Below are positions 56,024 to 64,000 of a stretch of 64,000 nt of DNA, piece by piece. Within the stretch, counting starts at the first letter, position 1. Each line of letters opens with the position of its first letter. The translations under genes were made by a program, and so were the position numbers. The DNA comes from Rosa chinensis. Taxonomy: Eukaryota > Streptophyta > Magnoliopsida > Rosales > Rosaceae. The DNA is taken from assembly GCF_002994745.2 (NCBI RefSeq), contig NC_037092.1:3958501-4022500 (forward strand), in the 5' to 3' direction. A model generated the notes under the pieces. That model did no database searches and had not been told where the DNA came from. It was given only the letters and a program-made list of their open reading frames with translations.

Positions 56024-57735
56024 TCATGTAGGGCTTTTAAGATATGGGTCATCCTTGAATTTTGAGTACATTGGAAGATCGAGAGCTTCCTCTGCAATTT
56101 TCCGGTCCTCATGGATCTTTTCGATCAAGCTCTCGAGAGTTGGGAAATTGGCCTGTGTAATATCATACCAAAATATCATAAAGAATAACATGGAGAAAAT
56201 GAGTGATTTACTGTAAGACATTGATTGATATTGTGTAAGTTTATACCTCAAGCCGTATGTAGCCAACTATGATAAGATGCAATTCCTCCCCATAGAAATC
56301 CTCATCAAAATCACGAAGCAGTCATGGCTCCTGCATGTAATTGAAATTGTAAGCAATAAGAAAAAACTTGCAAAGGGTGAGTTATGTCTTCTGAAAGACT
56401 CACTACAGTCTTTTCCGTGTTGTTGAAATAAGGAATCCAACCAATACTCATGATCATTTTAAAGACACCTCGCGTCGGTAATCCAGCCCAACCGAAATAT
56501 ACCCCGAGGGATGTTCTGAAAGGAGTGTTGAATATTGCGCGGTGGATAGATTAGCTGGAGAATAGATGATAACCCCCTTATTAGGATAACAAAATGAAAC
56601 AACTTTATCAAGCATTAAAGGAGAGAGAGAAATTCAATCATATGCAACAATTGCTTTATCTAAAGGTCGAAATGTGGGTGTACCTAAGGACACCAAGCAT
56701 ATTCACAGTACGAGCTACATGAAATAAAACTTACGGATATTATCATCTCAAACTAACAACATCAGTTATCACTATTTCATCCCAACACATGTAGACTGTT
56801 AAGAGTTTAATCACTGAATAAGCCAATAGCAAACTGCATTAGTCCACAAACCTGTAGGGATCCCAAGTACTTTTGAGCCCCGACCAAATCCCTTAATGAC
56901 AGGACCACCAATTTGCCAAGGTTCTATGTCTTTCATCCCTGCAACAACAAATCAAATGCTATGAAAATGGCGAATGCAAGTTTGCACATGGATAAGGAAA
57001 GGAGAAAGATATTGGGGGTTTACAATCTTTGAAATGAGGTAGGCCCCACTTTTCAGGATGCAAGTCAGGTAGAGAGTTGATCACCTCATCTGCTGAAGTA
57101 TAGAGATGGGATTGCTTTGGCAGAGAGGGCACAGCAACTACCTCCATTCCAGCAGCCTTACCAGCTGTCACACCTGGCCTGAAAAACCCCAATAGAGAAA
57201 TGCTTGGAAAAAAAATGCAAAGGAAAGTGACATTAGTTCTTAAACCACAAACATCATCAGGAACATCAGGCATATAATTATCATTGCCAAAGCAGTTCTT
57301 GCAAACAAAATTAGAAAACCCAATCTTTCTGTAGCAAGAATAATTTTGTGGGATTTAACAATGCAACTTTGGAGGCAAACAAGACAATATAGCATAATAA
57401 TTTCTTCCGTAGATCATTTTGATATACAAAGGGAAGAAGCTAAGGTCTTCAGATAGTCATGCTTTACTTCATAAATTTATATTTGCTTTCAACAAAAAAT
57501 ATGTAACATTAGATTTAATTTTGTGGGTAACCTTTGAGTGTGAAAATCAACGTCCTAGAAACAAGACCAGTGATTAAACATAAGAGAAAAAGGGTCAATG
57601 ATCGGTTAAACAGAGTCAAACCGAAGTTGAAACCATGTAACATGAAACACACATCTACATCTACATCTACATCTACATACAAAAAACACAGAACAAACCT
57701 AACCTGCAATAACCAAAGTAAGGTTACTCAGAACA
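56024..57735 (-). pseudogene. FMN/FHy copy D, riboflavin-kinase half plus linker
   Basis: The last exon (stop TGA at 56024-56026) is clean. The next exon has Trp to stop (EPWLL becomes EP*LL, near 56328). The GVYFGWAG exon has lost one C (near 56504), shifting frame. The exons with GSKVLGIPT and PGVTAGKAAGMEVVAVPSLP are well kept. The gene breaks off at about 57735, just before the exon carrying VIEDS, where about 2.8 kb of unrelated sequence replaces the next 0.3 kb. Dead. Confidence 0.85.
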
Positions 57736-60555
57736 AACCTAAATTTTAAATAGGATTTGGTGTTTATTTATTTGGTGTTGTGGACTACCAATTGTAGTTC
57801 AGATTGAATTTTTGTTTTATGTCTCAGTCGGTTATTTAATTTATTTTGTTTTAGACTTTTGTTTGGGTATAGAAAGCTTAGTCACAATCTAAATAGACAA
57901 CACGTGCTATTCACTCCTTCATTCCTACTTCCTCTTCCACCGCTTCTTTTGCCTTGCCTCAAAGAAGCAAGGCAAAAACCTGCACTTTTCCAATAGCTTG
58001 ACAGAGATTGCTGTGAAACCCACTGACCTCGAATTGAAATTTCTTGGTTACTTGCAGCTATCTCCAGTAAGTCAGTCAATTTCTTTTCCATCTTCTAAAA
58101 CCTATTCATTCTGTTTCAGCCTTTCTTTGAATTTGGGTATAATTTTGTCGAAAACTTGGTTTAGGTGGTTGGAATTGCTGATTATAGAGTGGGTGTTAGC
58201 GTTTGATTTTGGGTTGCCGCTTGTAGCAGTGGATTGTGGTTTTATTAGCTGCTGAAATCTAAGGCCTTGAGGTAGGGAAAACAAAACCTTCTTTATAGCT
58301 TAGATTCTAATCTAGTTTGTATTGGGTGTGATTGATATGAGAGGTTTTTTTTCTACGAATTCATATGAGATTCTGTTATGCTTATGAATTGGTGGAATCT
58401 TGTTTGTCTTCATACTGCTACATATGTCTCCATGGCGGAGTTTTACCTCGTTTTGATCTGCAATTATATATTTGGGTAAACAAACTTCAAGTACCAAATG
58501 TCCTTGCTTCTTATTTTCATTATATTTTGGTCTTCTAGTTTTGTTTGAAATTTGATTTCGAGTTGAGTAAAAGCTTTGAACCATGGTTTCTGGAAGACAA
58601 GAAATTATGCAGATAACTTGAGCGTCTTGCTATAAAACCAGAAAAGCTGATTCCTCTTTGCATATACTTCTTATTGGAGTCTTTTTCCTTTTTCAATCTT
58701 TTATTTAATCATGGTTGGTAGCTGTTCGTAAAGAAAACGGTGTTTGCTGCCCTTGATTATTACTTCTTGATCTTCAATCTGCCATTTTGAATGATTAGTA
58801 AGTCTCCAACTAGTAAAGACTGCTGCTAGTCGATAATGTTCTTTTCCTGCTCTTTTGACATTGGTATGAAAGAAACCATATTGGCAGTCGCGTTCTCTCC
58901 TTCCCAAAGTTTTGGCTGCTGCAATGATGTTATATATGTATTGATTTTGCATTGTTCAGTTTCTCCTTGAAATGCTGAAATTCCTTATGGAGGTTTGGGT
59001 CAAACATGAATTTAACCATCTTTTCTGTTGTTGATTTATTGAAAACAAAGTCTCATTCTTTGAAATACCTTATTTCCAGTTTTATGAATCCTATATCTCC
59101 TTTTGGATAGCAATGTTGATCAAGTGTTACTTTGAAACTCCAAGCTTTTATGTACTTACTGATTGGATCTTCACAAAAAGAACTTGATCTATTACAGTTC
59201 GGTTTCTTGAAAGAAAACAGATTTAAGCTAAAGTGCCATTTCTTGGCGGCTTCCTATTACGGTTTGAAATTGGACTTCAAGCTATTACTAAAAATCCTTG
59301 AATGTTCAGATTCATTTGGGAAAAAAAAAAAATGTTTCCTGGAAAGACCAGATTTGGTTTTAAATTGTTTGATTTGGTTAGGCCCGGGAAAAGTTAAGTA
59401 GGGATTGTGCCTCCCTAGGGTGAAAGACCCAAAACCTGATCAGGATCCGCTTGTACGGGGTTTGCTCGGTGGCCTTAATACGAGCAATGGGCTCTAACCG
59501 GAAAAAGAAGGATTTTCAAGGATTTTGTTGGAATTCTAGTCAAGAGATTTGAACTATTGTTGCTGGAAGTTGCAGTTAAGGAAAGAAAAGGATTTCTGGA
59601 CTTTGGTTATAGTAAACGAAGCTAAAAGGCTTCATGGTCTTGTTACCCTTTTGCTAGATTTACGACTAGCTTTATTTTTTTTTTCTTCCAATGTATTTGA
59701 ATGTTATCAAGGAAGCTTTGAATTTCCAGCGTGTTCTCCTTTTCTTGCTCAGTTTTTTGTGGAATTGATTTAAGTTGAATGCTGTCTTTGAATTGAAGCA
59801 AAGCTTTGAATCTTAATCTGTGGCAGGGATTTCTTTTTAATTATTGCAGCAGCAACTTCTAAGCTTAAGTTATTTTGCCTCTAATTATTCCCTTGTATAC
59901 TCCAGAAATTATACAACCAGAAATACTAACAGTGTATTTTCTCTCCCTTCACTTTCCAAGTGCATTCTAAATTAGAATCTTTGCTATACTGATCTTTTTG
60001 TTGTACCTACTGAGCTTGTGAAGCTCACTCTCTACATTCTTCTTGTGGTATTCAGGAAAAGAGTCCATGAGTGGACGTGTTAGTGAGATACCAGAATTGT
60101 CTTGAGTAGACAATGTTTGGAGCTTTGTTTTGCTTGTGAAGTGTGTGTTGGACCTTGCTTTTCTTGTTTAAATGATTGCTCCCTGGTGCTGGATGTTCCT
60201 CATTCCAGAATTTTGTTCGTTTTGCCTTTGCAATGTACATATGTTGTAAATGACTGAAGTGTTAACCTGGAGCATTCTTTTGTAGTGGAAACTTTGTAAG
60301 CGAGTTGCTCTTTTGAGCTTATAAAAAGGAATTACTTTTCTCTCAATTTTTAGAAAGGCTTTACAAGAAGAATTTGTTAAAAGTCTTGTTCAGTGAAGGA
60401 TTAGAAACATGCTTTTCAGTTAGCGTTTAAAAACTTCCAGTTTGATTTTGTTTCCTTTGTGCTCACAGAATTGTCCTTACTTCAAAAAAAAAAAAAAAAA
60501 AAGCCTTACTCTGATTTCAGTTTTAACCACTTCAGTCATGACTCAAGGTTGGGTT
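57736..60555. mobile_element. Unrelated 2.8-kb block, probably retroelement (LTR) derived
   Basis: It replaces two FMN/FHy exons. Its right edge ends GGTTGGGTTGTGACA directly against FMN/FHy sequence, and the 0.65 kb before that edge is duplicated at 61.18-61.83 kb. The TTCTTGTGGTATTCAGG, TATAAAAAGG and ...TGTGACA features resemble the end of a plant Ty3-type LTR. No reverse transcriptase, integrase or primer site was recognised, and the left terminus is not defined. A 17-nt A-run lies at about 60485-60501. Confidence 0.4.
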
Positions 60556-62400
60556 GTGACAGTAGCATCCTCGATGCATGTCATACCATAAAAGTTTCAA
60601 TCAAAGAACAATAAGCAAGAGCATAGTTGTGTCAGAAGTATACCCCGATGAAAAGAAATTTTGGTTTCTATGTTTTCCCTTGGAGAGTTTGAAGCCAATG
60701 CTATTGGCACTCTGTGACCACTCAAATGCTTAATTAACCGATTGGCAACTGGAAGCGCTTTGATGTTGCACCACCTACTAGAGCGACAATTGACAAAAGC
60801 CATCAGCCATTTGGAATGAGGTACTCAGCTAATTATTGATGTTTGAAAGTAACTGCAGAAGTTAATTACTGAGTGGAGAACATTGGGTTTAGCTCTGAGA
60901 TTAATTCACTCGTTGTGCAAGATAGCCCATAATCCTCCACAATAGCAGCTGCAGCTTCGAGTGGTGTTTTTCCAACTATCTTTTGAAGTTCCCTTCCATC
61001 CCATTTCTTTCCATACTTGCCCAAATAAACTCTTAAAACATCACTTACTATGCCATCTGTGATGAAATTAAAATCATAAGAAAAGTTGCAGGCAACATCA
61101 TTCCATTATTATAGACCAAAGTAAATGGAAATGGTATGAAAGAAACCATATTAACAGTGTATTTTCTCTAATTATTCCCTTGTATACTCCAGAAATACTA
61201 ACAGTGTATTTTCTCTCCCTTCACTTTCCAAGTGCATTCTAAATTAGAATCTTTGCTATACTGATCTTTTTGTTGTACCTACTGAGCTTGTGAAGCTCAC
61301 TCCCTACATTCTTGTTGTGGTATTCAGGAAAAGAGTCCATGAGTGGACGTGTTAGTGAGATACCAGAATTGTCTTGAGCAGACAATGTTTGGAGCTTTGT
61401 TTTGCTTGTGAAGTTTGTGCTGGACCTTGCTTTTCTTGTTTTAATGATTGCTCCCTGGTGCTGGATGTTCCTCATTCCAGAATTTTGTTCGTTTTGCCTT
61501 TGCAATGTACATATGTTGTAAATGACTGAAGTGTTAACCTGGAGCATTCTTTTGTAGTGGAAACTTTGTAAGCGAGTTGCTCTTTTGAGCTTATAAAAAG
61601 GAATTACTTTTCTCTCAATTTTTAGAAAGGCTTTACAAGAAGAATTTGTTAAAGGTCTTGTTCAGTGAAAGATTAGAAACATGCTTTTCAGTTGGCGTTT
61701 AAAAACTTCCAGTTTGATTTTGTTTCCTTTGTGCTCACAGAATTGTCCTTACTTCCAAAAAAAAAAAAACCCGTACTCTGATTTCAGTTTTAACCACTAC
61801 TTTAGTCATGACTCAAGGTTGGGTTGTGACAGTAGCATCCTTGATGCATGTCGTACCATAAAAGTTTCAATCAAAGAACAATAAGCAAGAGCATATTTGT
61901 GTCAGAAGTATACCCCGATGAAAAGAAATTTTGGTTTCTATGTTTTCCCTTGGAGAGTTTGAAGCCAATGCTATTGACCACTCAAATGCTTAATTAACCG
62001 ATTGGCACCTGGAAGCGTTTTGATGTTGCACCACCAAGAGCGACAATTGACAAAAGCCATCAGCCATTTGGAATGAGGTACTCAGCCAATTATTGGTGTT
62101 TGAAAGTAGCTGCAGAAGTTAATCTCATTGGGTTTAGCTCTGAGATTAATTCACTCGTTGTGCAAGACAGCCCATAATCCTCCACAATAGCAGCTGCAGC
62201 TTCGAGTGGTGTTTTTCCAACCATCTTTTGAAGTTCCCTTCCATCCCATTTCTTTCCATACTTGCCCAAATAAACTCTTAAAACATCACTTACGATGCCA
62301 TCTGTGATGAAATTAAAATCATAAGAAAAGTTGAAGGCAACATCATTCCATTATTATAGACCAAAGTAAATGGAAATGGTACTCGGACCACAAGCGGACC
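59885..62400. repeat. Tandem duplication, ~1.26 kb, joining LTR-like and FMN/FHy sequence
   Basis: The unit 59885-61135 recurs at about 61160-62365: LTR-like end, then FMN/FHy exons 3 and 2. The junction reads AAATGGAAATGGTATGAAAGAAACCATATTAACAG. The segment GGTATGAAAGAAACCATATT also occurs at 58863, so the joint involves a third sequence. Confidence 0.8.
60556..61135 (-). pseudogene. FMN/FHy fragment E1 (phosphatase exons 3 and 2)
   Basis: Minus-strand exon 3 (about 60645-60780, with RVPIALASNSPRENIETKIS) and exon 2 (about 60870-61060, with LGKYGKKWDGRELQKIVGKT) are kept. Exon 1 and all downstream exons are missing. The proline-glycine of ALPGANRL has become ALPVANRL. Confidence 0.8.
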
Positions 62401-62487
62401 TGTGTGTAGTAGAGTACCATCCAAATCAAGGATAACACATGAAACTAATTTCTTTAATGGCTCTGCGATGGACATCTTCAAGACCAT
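61836..62487 (-). pseudogene. FMN/FHy fragment E2 (phosphatase exons 3 to 1)
   Basis: Exon 1 (from ATG 62485-62487, SIAEPLKKLVSCVILDLDGT), exon 2 (about 62125-62300) and exon 3 (about 61917-62035) are present. Exon 3 has lost 10 bp (the GCACTCTGTG stretch near 61977), shifting frame in the ALASNS region. The end of exon 2 is also shortened. The 3' exons are absent. Confidence 0.8.
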
Positions 62488-63060
62488 ATATAGATCTCAG
62501 ATATTGTGACTATGTTCTGATCTATGGAACGTATCTGAAAAAGACACAAATTCAATGACTGAGATACTAACAATTTGACCCAAACACATAATAAGCTACT
62601 AATCAGTAACATCAATTCAACATTCCTCTCTTACAATGTATAGAAGATATCAAAGTAAATCCTTGAAAAATTCATTTCTGCCATCTTTTGCATATATAAA
62701 CATTATATGGCTAATGTAATACATAACTATGAAATGCAGAACTAAACATACAAAGTCTCTTCCCTGGTGGGTAATCACAAAACACATCTTTCACTGTCTT
62801 TTTATTTATCCTAATAACAGCAACCGTTAAGAACTATATGAAATAAGTTCAAAACAACGCCAAATCATACACATGGTTCAATGAGAAAGCAAAGGAATGA
62901 GTTCTTCAGTGGCTAGCCTTACGAAAACAATGTAGAATTCAACTGTAAAAAAAATATGTTAAACTAATTTCTTAAGAATGTGGGGGGGTGGCGGCAGAGG
63001 GAGAGGGGTTGGAGAGAGAGAGAGTAGTAGTGGTTCTCTATTGAAGTGTAACTATCGACA
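62488..63060. other. 5' flank of FMN/FHy fragment E2
   Basis: It matches the leader intron of copy B and the flank of copy C, including a preserved acceptor-like TTTTTCAG near 62533. It ends in a G- and GA-rich stretch (62984-63025) and then joins the spacer at about 63050. Confidence 0.6.
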
Positions 63061-63397
63061 GGTTTGAGTATGTAACCATCGAGCATCTTCAGATTTAAAA
63101 TAAAAAAATATTTACCATGTAAAGAATGAGTATGTAACTTCATGTTCTGTGAATAAATGGAAGATACAGCAACTTATACGGCAATCATCATTGTAGTAAC
63201 TTCATGTTCATGAAGCGAGTGGCAATTTACAATACAATAAAACGAGTTTGTGCTACATGGCATTTGTAATGCACACCATTATGTTTCAGGAAATGACATG
63301 AAAGAGTGCTACTGTCTCAATAATGCGTGTACAACATCTTCAAACTCCATTAGCAATGAGCCAATGAAGTAGAATTTGGGAAATTTCAGGGGCACCA
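63061..63397. repeat. Spacer copy upstream of FMN/FHy copy F
   Basis: It follows 3.03-3.38 kb. It lacks the foldback found at 41.9 kb and so serves as an empty site. Confidence 0.75.
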
Positions 63398-64000
63398 TTA
63401 TGTTGGGCTTTTAAGGTATGGGTCATCCTTGAATTTTGAGTACATTGGAAGATCAAGAGCTTCCTCTGCAATTTTCCTGTCCTCATGGATCTTTTCGATC
63501 AAGCTCTCGAGAGATGGGAAATTGGCCTGTGTAATTTCACACCAAAATATCAGAAAGAATAAAAGGACATGGAGAAATGAGTAATTTACTGTAAGATGTT
63601 GATTGATTTAATTGTGTAAGTTTATACCTCAGGCCGTATGTAGCCAACTATGATAAGATGCAATTCCTCCCCATAGAAGTCCTCACCAAAGTCATGAAGC
63701 AGCCATGGCTCCTGTATTGCAATTGAACTTGTAAGCAAGAAGAAAATTACTTGCAAAGGGTAAGTTATGTGTTCGTGTTCTCAAAGACTCACTATAGTCT
63801 TTTCAGTGTTGTTGAAATAAGGATTCCAACCAATACTCATGACCATTTTAAAGACACCTCGCGTTCGTAATCCAGCCCAACCGAAATATACTCCCGAGGG
63901 ATGTTCTGAAAGGAGAGTTGAATATCGCTCGGTGGATAGATTAGCTGGAGAAAAGATGGTTGCACCCTTATTAGGATAACAAAATGAAACAGCTTTATCA
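63398..64000 (-). CDS. FMN/FHy copy F, 3' part (runs off right edge)
   Basis: The riboflavin kinase end is read on the minus strand: exons 63398-63526 (stop TAA, ends DPYLKSPT), 63628-63711 (EPWLLHDFGEDFYGEEL) and 63793-63944 (ANLSTERYSTLLSEHPSGV, then TRGVF and IGWNPYFNN). Exon lengths (129, 84 and 152) equal those of the intact copy B, and all splice sites are present. The only odd change is Asp to Gly in the DEDF block. The remaining seven exons lie outside the window, so whether the gene is whole is unknown. Confidence 0.8.

Noticed and set aside
59390..59505. GC-rich block as a structured RNA gene
   Set aside because: No tRNA, snRNA or snoRNA signature; more likely part of the retroelement-derived block.
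57736..60555. Complete LTR retrotransposon
   Set aside because: No polymerase domain, primer-binding site or paired LTRs recognised; only one LTR-like end.
1..64000. CRISPR arrays, operons, bacterial-type regulatory sites
   Set aside because: The window is plant nuclear DNA with spliced genes; no spaced direct-repeat array is present.

Overview
This is nuclear DNA from a flowering plant. Genes are split by short GT-AG introns, intergenic DNA is AT-rich, there are solo LTRs, MITE-like foldbacks and LINE pieces, and resistance-type NLR remnants. The best-preserved proteins resemble eudicot orthologues. The pairing of a WRAP53/TCAB1-like WD40 gene, a riboflavin kinase/FMN hydrolase gene and an APC4 gene recalls one small stretch of Arabidopsis chromosome 4 (recalled, not looked up). 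I cannot name the species; Rosaceae is only a guess.

The backbone of the window is a broken, repeatedly copied unit, all on the minus strand: an unrecognised exon-rich 'gene X', the promoter and first exon of the WRAP53-like gene, a spacer of about 0.5-1 kb, then a bifunctional riboflavin kinase/FMN hydrolase gene (FMN/FHy). FMN/FHy sequence occurs at about 3.4-4.8, 12.8-13.7, 17.8-20.5, 42.5-45.3, 56.0-57.7, 60.6-61.1, 61.8-62.5 and 63.4-64.0 kb. Only the 17.8-20.5 kb copy (10 coding exons, 381 codons plus stop, with a 5'UTR intron and TATA box) is visibly complete. The last copy is clean but leaves the window. The rest are decayed by frameshifts, lost splice sites, deletions and insertions.

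Regions. 0-2.4 kb: 5' part of the WRAP53-like gene. 2.4-9.7 kb: FMN/FHy copy A with a solo LTR in its last exon, then a decayed TPR-like gene split by a 1.8-kb solo LTR. 9.7-12.1 kb: a GC-rich foldback in a TA microsatellite and a promoter/5'UTR-like stretch ending in a hairpin. 12.3-22.1 kb: one near-complete unit plus a PPR fragment. 24.7-29.0 kb: tRNA-Asp, a broken APC4 and an F-box/FBD fragment. 29.5-38.1 kb: a 5'-truncated LINE and two half NLRs. 38.6-41.6 kb: a hAT transposase tail, a tandemly duplicated prohibitin-like pseudo-exon and simple repeats. 41.6-64 kb: a second unit carrying an intact dephospho-CoA kinase gene, an inserted NLR pseudogene, a MITE, a solo LTR and further FMN/FHy fragments.

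Likely working genes are few: the WRAP53-like gene, FMN/FHy copy B, the dephospho-CoA kinase gene, possibly FMN/FHy copy F, and perhaps the tRNA. Because the paralogous units serve as empty-site references for each other, several insertions can be mapped to the base with their target-site duplications. I found no convincing new multi-gene system. The value here is a detailed record of duplication and insertion.
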